The notes under the pieces are model-generated. The model was given only the letters and a program-made list of their open reading frames with translations. It was not told the origin of the DNA and made no database searches. Of a stretch of DNA of 64,000 nt, positions 1 to 12,573 are shown piece by piece. The stretch spans positions 1,364,001 through 1,428,000 of the forward strand of contig NW_024103441.1 in NCBI RefSeq assembly GCF_003945595.2, given 5' to 3'. This DNA comes from Pipra filicauda. Taxonomy: Eukaryota; Chordata; Aves; Passeriformes; Pipridae. How positions within the stretch are numbered: the stretch's first letter is position 1; every line of letters starts with the position of its first letter. A program made the position numbers and the translations under genes.

Positions 1-159
1 TTCCCCAGATCTGCAGATGATTCCAGGGCAGCAGCAGGCAGGGCAGTGCCGTGGCTGCCACCCAGACCAGCGCTGGGCTCCCACACCCTGAGGGTGCCCC
101 TACCCCAAGAGAGAGCCGTTGCCAAAGGGGGAATATGCAAGGGACCAGCAGACGCCAGC
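1..159. other. Intergenic downstream of NR6A1
   Basis: Beyond the presumed poly(A) site. Nothing is recognised here. In mammals the next gene in this direction is NR5A1, but no NR5A1 exon is visible within these bases. Confidence 0.5.
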
Positions 160-3100
160 GCTGCAGAACAATTCACATTTATTAGTTCATACAGCTAAAC
201 ACTCGCTAAACATGCATTCAACACTTATTGGTCACATTTCCACAGGTAGTCAAGTCCCAGAGCAGAGCAGCGGAGCAGGGGCAGGTCGGGCTGGCGTGGA
301 CGGTGCCACGGCGCGCCCGGACACGCCGGCACAGACATTCATTTGGTCATAGCAGTGACGAGGGGCAGCTCCTGGGCACAGCACGGGGCCCGCTCCTCCT
401 CGGGCCGTGGGGCCAGGGCGGCACCAGCTGGACACGCTGTCCTGCCCCAGCCCCGGCTCCGAGTGTGCCAGTGTTCACCGTGTGTCATGCCGAGGCAACA
501 TCCTGCTTCCCTGATTTACACAAGGGATTGTGGGAAAAATGAATGGGAGAAACCATCACTTGGGACATCAGCAGAAGGACCTGACAACCGGGACCAACCC
601 TCCTGGAATCATCCCACAAGCCAGCGAGGGGGCGACACAAGCACACACAGCACACCGGACCCGCTGCCTCCCCAGGCTGCCCAGGACGGACACGCAAGGA
701 GCTGTGGGGCCCAGGACACCAACACACCCTCTGCACCAGGACTGAGCTGGAACCAGGCCCGTGGCTTGATGGGCACCAACAAAAACCAAACTAACATGAG
801 CCACGACCTCCCCAGGAGGGACACCCACAAGGAGGGAGTCACAATTTCAGCCATCACAGCCCCTGTTCCTCGCTGGCAACAGACACTGACAGTGTTTAGT
901 TTTTCACACAATCCCTTTGCGATGATAAACAGGATGTCACACAAGGTAGTTTAGTTATGGAAATTGAGTCAATAATGTTATCAACTATTACAAGACATTT
1001 TATAAATTGAAAGAAAACAATGAATCACAAAAGGCTTTGTTAAGGTTGATCGTCATCTGGTTTCAATTTCTGTTTCTTTTTGCCCTTGGAGGCTTTTCTT
1101 CCACTGAACCATGTTGCTTCTTTCATGGACTTGTCAGAGGCAGCTTACAGGAGCTATTTATAATCTTTAAGTTTTTTTCCAAGGGGAAGACACTGCCTAG
1201 ATTGGCCTCCCCTGCTTTCTGTGGGCCCGTTTAAGCTCCAATTTGCAGATCCTGGCTGAGGGTGTTGGGAGGGGAGTTTCAGCCCTGCAAACTTTCAATG
1301 CCTTTGGCTCAGTGCTGGCCCTGCCCATGGCTGGACAGGTCATTAGGTACTGGTGGATTAGAGCTGCTACAAGTGTCCATTCTCAAACAGTCTGACTTTG
1401 ACTACAACCTTCTGACCATGGTGAGAAAGTTGTACTGAGGAAAATTAAGATGCTGTAATTCATAAGCAACAAACAGAGTACAGAGCCCTGGGACTGGCTG
1501 CCAGGGACACAATGAGAAATTCCTGTTTCCCCTTTTCCACAAGCACTCAAAACACATTTTAACACCAAAGGCAGAAGGATGAGGTAATGCAGAAATAGAG
1601 ACAAACCTCCCCCAGACCCAGGAGCTGATGTGCTGGCAGCACCACACACCTTTGGGGTGCTTGCCCATAGGACCACACCTGAGCCTTCAGCAGGCAAACT
1701 TCCCACAGCCAAACCCAAAGCTTTTCCTCCAAAATCTCCATATGGGGCTTTGGTCAGCTCTCAGACAAGTCACGAAAGAAGCAACTGTTGCAACATCAAA
1801 ACTAGGGTTTCTCTGAGTCACATTTTAAATACTTATCCCTGAGCTTCTGTGTATTGAAACAACACACCGTGAACCCAGAGAAACGCCACAGCTTGACACT
1901 GACAGCTATGCATTTCCCTCCATTTACACATCATCTACAACTTAAAAATTAGTTTCATACTTAAACTAGTTCCCCAAGTTTCCCCATTTCTCCTGCCTTT
2001 CACGTGGCAGGGATGATTGCCGCTTATTATCCTGAGAAATAACAACATTTTCACAGACACCGAGCTTCATAGCTTCAAATCAAAACCAAGAAGGAAGAAA
2101 GAACGAGTGGGAAATAGCACATTCACAGGAGAATCTTTTTTTTTTCCTTTTTTAACTTTTAAAAAAATGTAGTAAAGGTAAAAGAATTCAAGTTTTTTTA
2201 AAAAAAGTTGGTTTGAAGGACAAGACTTAAACTGCTTAACCTGAGGTGGCTGTGGGTCTGTGCAGAAACCTGAAGAGCCAGGGCAGATCCTGCCACGTGT
2301 GGCACAGGAGGGACAGCAGCGAGTGGCACTTGAGCCTTTGCAGGGTGGTGACACGGCCACCCAGGCCTCCCTTGGCAAGCAAGAGCAGTCCAGGAGCCCT
2401 GTTCACACCACTGGGACCCCTCGCTCTCAAAGCAACACCCCAGCACTGGGAACACGGGTGTTACTGGGGCAGCAGCTCACCTGCACTGGCTGGTGATCCC
2501 ACTGACCATGGCTCACCCCGGGAGCGCCGCGTTCCCCCCATGCTCTGTGTGCGACGGGAGATGGCAAAAGGTTTAAGAATTAAAGCTCCAGATTTAAGAG
2601 TTACAGAGGAGTCCAGATTGCTCCCTGATGACCCAAAGCACACGGTGCCTCTGCAGAGCGTGGTGGGCACGAGAGGAGAAAGATGGAGGCCACTGGCACA
2701 ATTCACAACTGAACAGTATCTGATGCACGTGCAAAGCAGAGGAGAGTGAGCTCCTACCGCAGCAGTTCTGCCGTGCCCAGAGCCCAGCAGTTTTGGGGTA
2801 CCCAGCACCTCCAAGCATCCTGGCTGCCCCTCATCCCCTGCCCCCCTGCAGGGCTGGACATGTTGAGGACAAGGACTCGCTACCCAGCAGGAGTCTGAGC
2901 TCAAGTGGAAGAAAACTCAGGCACCTTCCAAAAGCTGTTGTTGAGGCCCCGGGGTCTCACACTCCCCCCATCAGCCAGTGGCAGCAGGTCCTGCTCCACT
3001 CCTGGCATGGGGACACCTTCAAACTGCACAACAGCAGCGAGGACCCCTCAGCACCAACCCTCCGAGAACGTGAGCCCGAGAGCTTCAGATTTATGTCCCA

Positions 3101-6100
3101 AATCTCTGCTCGGATTAAAAGTAACTCTTCAGCTTTCCATCTGCACAGACGCTTCGAAGGAGAGGAGGGGGTCAGCCAGCCAATTTATCTTTCAAATCGG
3201 GGATAAAAATTGACTTGTCATGGCAGAAAATTCTACCAAAGACTATTATTGTTGATTGATTCCTCTATGACAGAAGGTCAGATAAGCAAGAGCAGATAGA
3301 TACCTAAGATAATGAACTTCCCCCTACTAGCATTAAGCACAAATAAAATATGAGTCCCTGTAAACCGAATGTTACGTGAAGAATGGAACAAAAATTCCAA
3401 CCTTTCCAGGGTGTCCTTCAAACCAAATTCACAAATACATCTAGCGACTGACCTAATGTCTCTACATCTCTAGCTACACTCCTACCTTCTCATAATACCT
3501 GAGTTTGCAATGCAACACATTCACTTTACCCTGTTTAAAAAATACAAGTCGTTAGAGGACTTGGTGCAGAAGATATCAGGAATGACTGTCCAGTGATTCT
3601 GTTCTGTTTGCTGCTTCCTTACCTGTCAGTTCAGGAAGGATTTTCTACTCCCTACAGCAAATGAGTACTTGGGAACGGATACTGCTGCCAATCAACCTTT
3701 GGAAAATTTGTTTTCTACAACAGAAAGTAGAACATTCACGTCCGTTCATCATCATAACTGAATTTAGGTTTTTGGTTGTTGTTGGTACAGCATTAGTCTT
3801 GGGAGGCTATTTTGGAAAACCACAGATTACCCAATAGATTATTTTGTTGGATAGCTGGCAATAAGATGACTGTTTTTATGTACACTAATTAAAACACTTA
3901 TTCATCAACAGATAATAATAATTCAGTAACTGTAGAATAAAATTACTCCTATGCAATTTTAACAATTCCTTGAGTGTATAAAACAACAAGCCAGAAATAA
4001 CCCGTAATAAAAAGATCATATCAAGCTATTCAGAAATTAAAAGCTGAGAAATACTTTCTAACTTACAAACAGGTACACTACAATCTTCCCCTGTACACGT
4101 GAGGTATAGGCTGTATGCAGAAGGCTTTCCTGAGAATACACGTGTGTCTCATTGTACTGTCAAAGTAAATGAGATTTACGGAACCACCTTTGGGTGTGAA
4201 GCTCCATCAAGCTGAGCTGCTGCTGGGCCCAGCAGCTGTTACCCGTAACATCCTGTTTAAATAATGAAAAATGAGCAGCTATGGACTTTTAGAAAAGGGA
4301 AACCGTCGAGCTGGAAGATGCCCAAGCGGGGTGCCCAGCCAGCAGCGGGGCCCTGGCGCGGGGTGAGCGCGGTCACCGGCACCGGCACCGCCTGACCAGG
4401 ACGTGCCAAGCCAGCGGGTCACCGTGTGCCAAGGGCTGCAACCCAGGGAGTACCCGCTGGGCCAGGGGGAGGGAGGGAGGGGAAGACGACTTTGGTGAGT
4501 GGGATTTCTCTCCTGTTCACCACCACATTCATCCACGGTAGCCGCAGCCCCCCGGGCTGTGCTCGCCCTGTGCCACGCTGTCAGCGGGGCAACGCGAAAA
4601 GGGAGCGACTCGTCCCTCCGGCCTGAAGGGTCAAAAGCTGTTTCCCCAGATATTTTTAAATCAGTATTCAAACAATTGTTGATGAACCATCTTGCTACAC
4701 GAATGTCAGATCTACATCTAAGGAGACAGGGAGGGAAATCTAGCCAGGACTGTCTAGGAGAGTGACTGAGTCTTTGAACATTAATTTCTACTGCAGGAGA
4801 TGAGAACAAGAGCATCTCATCCAACCTCCCCACCACGAGCAGGAAGCCATGAGATCACTCATGAGAATGCCCAAGTTAAGCTGAACACCAGCACTCAGCA
4901 ATCACTCCATCAACTAATCAGTTGCCATCAAACCAGTTCTCCATCTGGAGGGGGGGGAGCTTGCGAGATAGAAAATCCAAGCCTTGCAATATCTAGGACA
5001 GAGCGGGTCACCAAGGACTGCAGTAATGTTGTTTTTCCTGAGATTCCACAAGCAGCAGAACAGTTCTGGCAGGATGAAACTATGGAACACACATTCCCTG
5101 AGTCCAGCAGAGAAAGCCATGCCAGACGACACTGGAGTCCCTCACCCCATTACACAGGTCACATTTAAGCACAGGGTACATGAACTGCTCCCAGAAATGG
5201 GGACTGCTGCACTGCAGAAGCCTCAAGAGTCAGGTACCACCTCAGATGAACACAATAAGGAGGGCAATCCTGACTCTTCTCTAAGTAGGTTTTTCCTGCT
5301 TTTGTGAATCTAAAATGGATGTTAAGGAAGTGAAGAGAAAGTACTTGCAGTTCTCTAGCAACAAGAGCACCTCTGTGTAATGCCAGGAGCCTGCTACGAA
5401 CTGCAGGAACAAAATTTCAGTGGAATTGGAACATATTGTGGGAATAGTGAGAGGGCAGCTGGCCAGGAGGGGCTGGGGCAGACCCCTGCCCACAGCTCCC
5501 CAGAGGGGGACAGGGGCAGCAAGCCCCTCACAGTTCCAGACACTGCCATCCCACTGGGAAACCTGCGTCTGGAAACTGCCAGGGGAAAAGAAACCAACTG
5601 CACAGACAGACTTCTCCTTCTTCTCCGCTCCCTGCCTTTTTAAAATTAAATTTAAAGAAAAAAGCTTGGCACTTCTCTATTACCCACTTCTCCAAAGTCG
5701 TCCCTTTGGGATACTAACAGCTCTGTCGATGCGGTGAGGCCGTTTGCTCTCTACGACAAATGCTTCTGGATAAAAAACATGGAAAGAGCAGTGCATGAAC
5801 AGCATCTTCTCCTTGAGGTAGTCTTAGTCATCTCGGTCCCCAGCCTCAAATACAAAAGAACTAACCCTAACAAACACTGTAACATTAAACATCTTCACAT
5901 TCTGTAAACCGCTGGAGAATGCATCTGCTGCATTCCTACAGAACCATGTGCATCGTGTTGAAGATCATACATTCAACTCTGTCGTGAAATAAATATATAG
6001 GAAAAAGAGTAAAAAAACAAAAACAAACAAAAAAGACTCTTGCTACAAGGGCAGGGACACCCCTGCCCCATCTCCTGCCTGGATGGCGTTTGCCCCTCTC

Positions 6101-6150
6101 CCAGGGTGAGCCAGCTCACAGCGTAAGGCACCGGCCGGGGCCAGCTGGGC
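160..6150 (-). other. NR6A1: NR6A1 3'UTR, about 6 kb
   Basis: Downstream of the stop codon no further coding exon is visible. The only clear AATAAA on the minus strand lies at 178-183. A 6-kb 3'UTR agrees with the long GCNF transcript known in mammals. It contains six miR-181 seed matches (plus-strand ACATTCA at 335, 2119, 3517, 3732, 4525 and 5969), a let-7 8-mer (5814-5821), a miR-125 8-mer (5095-5102) and miR-196 matches (244, 944, 5816). A/T-rich low-complexity DNA lies at 2136-2210 and 6011-6035. Earlier poly(A) sites using weaker signals cannot be excluded. Confidence 0.7.
178..183 (-). terminator. NR6A1 poly(A) signal AATAAA
   Basis: Plus-strand TTTATT reads AATAAA on the gene's strand. 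Cleavage would fall about 10-30 nt beyond, near 150-165, followed by a TGGTCC/TTGC stretch that is only moderately GU-rich. I found no other canonical signal between here and the stop codon. Confidence 0.55.
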
Positions 6151-6239
6151 TCACTCTTTGCTCACACTCGTCTTGCAGGAATGTAGAACAGCCTTAAAAA
6201 GGAGAGGCAGCTGCTCCAGGGGGACATTCACCATTTTTC
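6151..6239 (-). CDS. NR6A1: NR6A1 exon 9: C-terminus and stop
   Basis: The coding part of the last exon encodes residues 411-439 (GKMVNVPLEQLPLLFKAVLH, then SCKTSVSKE and TGA). It follows acceptor TTACCAG|GA. It covers the last helix; GCNF is known to lack a classical AF-2 activation motif, consistent with LEQLPLLFKAVL here. Human ends SVGKE from memory, while this sequence ends SVSKE. A miR-181 seed match (plus strand 6224-6230) falls inside this coding part, over MVNVP. Confidence 0.96.
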
Positions 6240-7209
6240 CTGGTAAGAAAGAAACCAGAATTAGCAGCCACTCCTGAATCAGATTTCAGAGACACCTAAG
6301 CCAGCAGTGCTGGAGATGGTTTTACCTTGAACCTTTCAGAGAAACAGTTAATCATCCTACAGCTACATTAGACATTTGATATTCATTTGGACACAATGTG
6401 ATTTATTATTTACTGAATAGAAAGCAAAATAAATGGGCAAAGTCAGATCAAAATGATTTGTCCACAATGGAGCAGTATTTATAGAAAGTGGGAAGGACTA
6501 AATCCCATCTCTCCTCAAACCCCCTTGTTGGTCTCCATGAGTAAATTACGAGAGCTACTCTGAGATTATTATCTAGTTCGTTATGACGGAGTAGGATAAA
6601 GCATATGGAGCCTTGACACGGGGAGGCAAGTATCCCTCCTTTGCCATAACATTCAGGAACAAACAGTTTTAGTAACACCAGACCTTGGAGACCTAATTAG
6701 TGACGACTGCAGTTGAGGATTCACCTGCAGATTTCTGAGGTCCAAATGAGCTGGGGGGTTACACTGCAGGTCTGCCCACTGCTCTGATCCCCTTCTCCTT
6801 AATTCAGCAGCATTTCAGGGATCTCTCTAGTTCTTATGAGATAACTACTCAAACCAGGATTACACCCATTTGAGACAAAATGCCTCTGAGTTGGGATTGA
6901 AAGAAAGAAAAGGAGAACCTGACCAAAGTACTTAAAGGGTGTCAGGTCAGAGCCAGGCATATCTTCTGGAGCAGGAAGGAACCCTGTGCCCACCATCATC
7001 ACCAGGACACCTTGCCAGTTGCTGCTCTGGCTGGGTGAGCTTGAGCCAATGCCTTAAAGGTGGGCGAGAAGCTCTGACAGCAAAAGGTCCTACACAAACA
7101 TCCTCCACCAAAGTCAACAAGAATTTCACCGTTATAAATTAATTTTCTTTTAAAAGCACATTTCATAACTTGCACATGATCCTGGTGGGAGAAGAGCTCA
7201 GGAAGTTAC
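6240..7209 (-). other. NR6A1 intron 8
   Basis: A 970-nt intron between the last two coding exons, bounded by GTAACT and TTACCAG. Nothing else is recognised in it. Confidence 0.9.
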
Positions 7210-7362
7210 CTGCAATATATCGTATCTCTGGCAAACACATCATTAAATCCGGGAAGCGGTTTGGCTGGTGTGGGTATTTGTACTCCGTGAAGTCCTGGCA
7301 AACGTACCAGTACCGCTTATTCAGCTGCTCCAGTTGGGATGCATTGGTCAGCCCCCTGATGT
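7210..7362 (-). CDS. NR6A1: NR6A1 exon 8: ligand-binding domain
   Basis: A 153-nt exon encoding residues 360-411. It begins DIRGLTNASQLEQLNKRYWY, continues VCQDFTEYKYPHQPNRFPDL and ends MMCLPEIRYIAG with a split Gly codon. This corresponds to the helix 9-11 region. The acceptor is TTCCAG|AC and the donor GCAG|GTAACT. Confidence 0.97.
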
Positions 7363-9123
7363 CTGGAAGGGAACACAATACAGCAATGAAAACATGACAA
7401 AAATACCCCAGAAGAGCAGCAGCCTCGCACTTACTGCCTCTTCCTCAGGACAGACTGCTTTCTGTCACTCTGAGCTGGGTCACTGCTTCAGAGAGTGGCT
7501 TCCAGCACCCAGTTACACCAATACTAAAATTCCCAACTCCCCTCCTGCCATGCCTGCATCGTGGATCTTTACATGCATGTCTGGATACAGGATTTCCCTC
7601 CACAAAGGGGGAAGAGAACAGCTAATGTCCTAAGCTGCTCACCTGCAGCTCAACAAACGCTCTCAGAGATAACAGCTCCAGCAACCTGAAATGCCTGCCT
7701 GGCACAACGTGGCCGTGTGTCAGGGTTCAGTCCTCACAGCAGATCAGTGTAACACCTCCTCAGGCAGGAACACGCTGGTTTTAGTTGTACCATCTTGGCT
7801 GAGGACAGTGCTCAGCTCTATAATTCAAGGTATCACCACATCTCTCTCCTCATCTGCTTATGAATTATGTCACAAGAGCTTTACAAACTTGTCAACTTCT
7901 TATTTTTGAATTTAGCTTTGGCCATGTCAGGCAACACACACAAAGGACAAACGGATGGGCAAGAAGGGCCACTGGCACCGTGACCAACAGTGTGGGCACC
8001 CTGCTGGGGCCTGGGGAGGACCCTGCACAGCGAGGGAGCTGCAGGCCCTCGGAGCAGGCTCGGAACTGTGGGACCATCTGACGGAAGAGGCATTCATCTG
8101 CTGCCCAAAAGCTGACTTTTAAAAATAAGTCTCAGGTATTTCACTTAAAAAATTGCAAACTTCAACTAAAAATAAAAGAAGACAGGAAGTTAATGAAAAT
8201 ACATTTTGGAAAACAATGGAGACAGCTCGAGAAGTGCATTATCCAGTGTCAGGAAACTGCCCAGGGAAGCAAACCGGAACCTCAGCCCGGCACAGATTGA
8301 AGTGTCAGCACTATCTCCTGCTGGAAATGAGTGGGGGAGGAGGGAGCCTGCAGCACAGTTTTACAGACTGCGACTATCTTTCACAGTACAAAATACTTTG
8401 GGGACATTTATTTCCAAAATTACAGACGAACACCATCTATTGAGCATTTGCCTCTGCATGGATTTTGAAATGCCCAGGGTCTTGAAGTAGCCAGGACTAC
8501 CAGCTTTAGTGTGCTGCTTAATCAGCAGATTTACAGCCCTTTCCTAGGCTGAATTCATGGCCTGCACATAAATACTTCATCCCTGATCACCTTTCACTGT
8601 GAAGAGTCAGATTTAGGTACTGAACCTAAAATGCAGGAATCCAGCTAAGTGATCTAAGGATATCCTCAAGGTAAATGTTTTAAAGAGTCAGAAAAGCTCT
8701 AAAAAAGGGAGTACTGGTTTTACAAATTCGCCCTTTAAAGCACAAAAATGAACAAATACATTTTCTAGCTGTGAATCTTTAGAAGGTTGTTATGCAAGTA
8801 GTCATCATTTACTTCAGAAAAAAAGTCATGCAAATTAACTGGTTTTAAAGCATCATTTAGGTAATTAACTAAACAGTCACCTAAAGCAGTAATATTTTCA
8901 GATGACACGTCTGCTGCCTATGTTTAAAGGCAATAAAAACTTCATCCCATTCCAGGTTTCTCCACGTGGGTACCCAAGCATCCCATGTGTGAGCATGATG
9001 GCTCAGACACACTGAGCGTTCAGGGTTTGAGCCTCTTCCTGGCTCCTGGACCCTTCCTCCCATTTCCCATCAGGGAAGCAATGACTGCTCAGACTGTTTC
9101 AGAGCCCCTCTCTGCAGACTCAC
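7363..9123 (-). other. NR6A1 intron 7
   Basis: A 1.76-kb intron with GTGAGT donor and TTCCAG acceptor. No repeat or RNA gene is recognised. Confidence 0.9.
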
Positions 9124-9245
9124 CCTGATTGAGGAAGTTGATGGCTTTCATACAGGCATACTCCTCGTTGCTGACCTTCAGCTGGTTAAATTTGCGAAAG
9201 AGGTAGATCAAGCGCTCCATCACCTCCATCCCCTCTTCACTGAAT
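9124..9245 (-). CDS. NR6A1: NR6A1 exon 7: ligand-binding domain
   Basis: A 122-nt exon encoding residues 319-360. It begins FSEEGMEVMERLIYLFRKFN and ends MKAINFLNQ plus one base of a split Asp codon. The acceptor is CTGCAG|A and the donor CAATCAGG|GTGAGT. Compared with human from memory, RLIYLYHKFHQLK is here RLIYLFRKFNQLK, a conservative change. Confidence 0.96.
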
Positions 9246-12200
9246 CTGCAGGACAGAGACCACACATCAGCACATGCAGCACGTGGACCGTACCGTAAAG
9301 GCAAGAAGCTTTTTGAAGTATTCAGAGATTTTAACATCTTGCAAGAGAATTAAAAAAATTTGCCATCAAAACTGCCCAAAGTCTGTTGGCATTATTAAAT
9401 TAAAGTAGAAGTAAGGAGGAAAATGTCTCAGTTACAAACTTAGAGTCATAGAATCACTGAATGGTTTGGGTTGGAAGGGATCTCAAAGATCATCTCATTC
9501 CATCCCCCTGCCATAGGCAGGGACACCTTCTACTAGACTGTGTTACTCAGAGCCCCATCCAGCATGGTCACACTAGGGATGGGAAGTCCACAGACTTGAT
9601 TGATACAGATATTTATAGCAAAAAAAACATCTCTTGGTGATTCAGTTCACCACCAGCCTGCTTTGACAGTGGAGATGGTTTGATGGAGCCAGGAATCTGC
9701 AGCAGAGCCAGTGACAGTGGTGGATAGGACAGGGCACACTGATGCACGGGGAATGCAAATCTCCCAAAAGTCCCCTGGGAAATTGCCTGATGGAGATTTT
9801 CTGGTTGCAGAACCAGGTCCTCCTGCTGAAGGGGGTGACAAGCCTCTTCAGGAGTAAATACCCCACGTGTGCACCATGACTAAGCCACAGGGTAAGGACC
9901 AGGCTGGAGCAGAGCAGGAGGGTGTGGAGGGCTGCCAGTGTCTGCAGGTACCTCCAGACCATCCGACACCCGCTCAGGACCAGAACGGCCTCTCAGGAAC
10001 ACATCTCACAGCAATACCCCCGGCTTCAAAGAAACCACATATTAAAAAGTGCTCAGAAGTGGGACAGAAGTGTTTCGGGAAGCTTCAGCGTCCTCTGGCA
10101 TTGTGAAGCACAAAGCACAAGAGCACAGCCAGCAAGCCATCTCTGAATAGAACAGAAATAGAACCTTTTTCACTGAATAATACCTTATTTTGGCATGTGT
10201 GTTTGTTTACTTCAAAGTTATTTGTAAAATGCATGGTGGAGTTTAACCTCTGCGAAGTGAAAACAAGCTGTCTGAACTCCAGGTCACTTCTTCAAGAAAG
10301 TAATATTGTAAGTGATGAAAGCCTTGTCGGCTAATCTAAAGTTGTACAAGTTTTCTTGCTCTCCAGTTGACATTAAAAATCTTGCAGGTGCAAGATTGCA
10401 AAGCTCAAGAAGTTAATGAGCACAAAGACCACTCAGTCGTCTGTTGGGTTTAATTGTTTTTAGAGCATGCACATTTTTACCAGCCACTCATCACTCCATA
10501 AATCCAGGAGAGCTCTTCTCTCATTCCTTCCGTTGAACTGTCTTACTTTCTGCACATACTTTCCTCCCCCCTTTCAAACAAAGCTATTCTGTTTTTCACA
10601 GCCCTATTTCTTCTCGAGGACTGACTCCTCCACACTTTTCCTCGCAGTTTACACCAGGCGAGTTTCTGGCTGGGAGTTATCGGGATCAGCTGGGGAGGAG
10701 AGGGAAGGGAAGCACTATCAGGAGTGCTGGGGGAGGTCAGGAGTCTATTCATTTCATATTCATCTTCAGAAAAACAGCACAATAAAAGAAAACATTTGAT
10801 CTAGCAGGCTAACAGAACATTTAGCCAGTTGTTAGAAGCGATTAAAACACAGGGGCTGGGGAGCTCATCCTATGCCTTTGTTTGTCACCTACGCATTAGC
10901 ATTGCTCTTGTCATTTTGTTAAGAGCAGAAATTAACCCTGAAGTGCCAGACTATCCCTGCTCAGAGAGATTTCTCCAACCATCTCTGAAGTTTGCTTTGC
11001 AGTCATTACGGATCAATGTCGGAGGAACCAGGGGCTCTCTGAACGCATTGGACACCTCTCCGAAAGAGCCCCTCTCAAATCTGAAAGGACTGGCTTTTTC
11101 ACGACTGCTTTGGATAGGGAGCTATCCCACTGCTGCTGGCAGACAGTGAAGCTATGGCTGGAGGACCATGGAGACAGGAGTGAGAGAGCCACACAGCTCG
11201 AGGCCCCTCATCTATGCAACTTCCCGCTAAATGGCTTTTTGGGTGTGCATTCTCCCAGGTTACTAATGACAATTAATGATACTTGAAAAGCTAAATCAGA
11301 AGAGATTGCAGAAGCATTCCTCTCCCAAGAACACCTATTTTCATCCATGTGCACAGATCTTCTCTGAAGGACCTTTGAGGCGACCAGCTCTGAATTGCCG
11401 GTTTCTGCAGGGCGAGGATTCCTCCTTTGTCTCGCTGTCTTAGCCCTCACTTGTATTTATCACAAACCCAAAATGAAAGAAACACTTCCCTCGTGAGGCT
11501 CTGACCAGGACAGCAGGAACAAAAGGACAGCTGAATGCAGGACCAAGTGTCATTGTGGTTTTCTATGACCCTCACTGCTCCTTGCAGAAGCAGCACCAGA
11601 TGCACGATGAATGGCCGGGCAGAACAGCGGCGTGGAGGAACCTGCCCCAGGAAATGAGACACCTGGGGCCAGCTCTCCACTCCACTGTGGTCTCAGCCCA
11701 CCAGTGCCTCTGGTTGTCACAACAGAAGCACAAAGGTATCTCAAAGAGCTGTGAGGCACCGCAATGGCTGAGGAGCACAGCAGTGTTGTAAATCCCTGCT
11801 CATCAGACATCGGATCCCCGGTGACTCCGGCAGCACCGCCGAGCCCAGCGAGGGCAGAGCACACGAGGCAGGTGTTTAAAGGGAGAGTAGGCAGCAGTTT
11901 CCCTAAATCCTACCTATTCTGCCAGAATATTGTGAGATTGTGACTCTACTACCAAAAGGAGAATGTGTCTGGCACCGAGACTACAAAACAAAACATCCAA
12001 ACCAAAAAAACAACACCCTGACCAAAATGATAAATGAAAGGCAAGTTCCCCAGAGCATCAGATAGTCTGTACCATGGAAAAAACGAGAGCTAAGTTGCAA
12101 CATTTTTAAATTTATGTAATCAAAACAACGAAAAAGCAATTAATAATGAACACTTTGATAATACAGATAACCAGCTTTGTGAACAGCCTTTCCACTGGCC

Positions 12201-12573
12201 CAATGGGTTTTTAAATAAACTTTCTTTCAGGTATCTCAGGGTTACCAAAAGTGTTGGTTAGTTTTACTCTCCTCATAAAAAGGTGCTTTGTAGGGCTGTG
12301 CTGGAGGACAACAGCATTGCTAAGGGAAATTCAAAGAGCACCATGCTGCACCATGGCCCTTTCCCTGCAGAAAGAAGGTGTGATCCAGCACTGACTAACC
12401 ATGGTGTGCTTTCTAAGCCTGGAACAACTGTTCCCTAAAGATCAGAAAAGGAAAACAGGTGCAGGCGAAGTGACAAGAGAGATGGTCACAGAGCACCTGA
12501 CCACTGTCCTTCCCACGGCTCCTCCATCTCTAGATCTCACTGCCTTACCCGTGGGCTCAGCCTGACATCTCAC
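9246..12573 (-). other. NR6A1 intron 6
   Basis: A 3.3-kb intron with donor GTGAGA and acceptor CTGCAG. It contains a CR1-like 3' end fragment near 9445-9567. The remainder is ordinary intronic DNA with no exon recognised. Confidence 0.9.
9445..9567 (-). mobile_element. CR1-like LINE 3' end fragment
   Basis: The plus strand reads TCATAGAATCACTGAATGG, then GGTTGGAAGGGATCTCAAAG, then a GGCAGGGACACCTTC stretch. This is the reverse complement of the CR1 3' end with its ATTCTATGA-type tail. It lies antisense to the plus strand, inside NR6A1 intron 6. It is 5'-truncated, as most bird CR1 copies are. Confidence 0.85.

Noticed and set aside
343..954. 203-codon plus-strand ORF
   Set aside because: Lies in the NR6A1 3'UTR on the opposite strand, in GC-rich DNA, with no recognisable domain.
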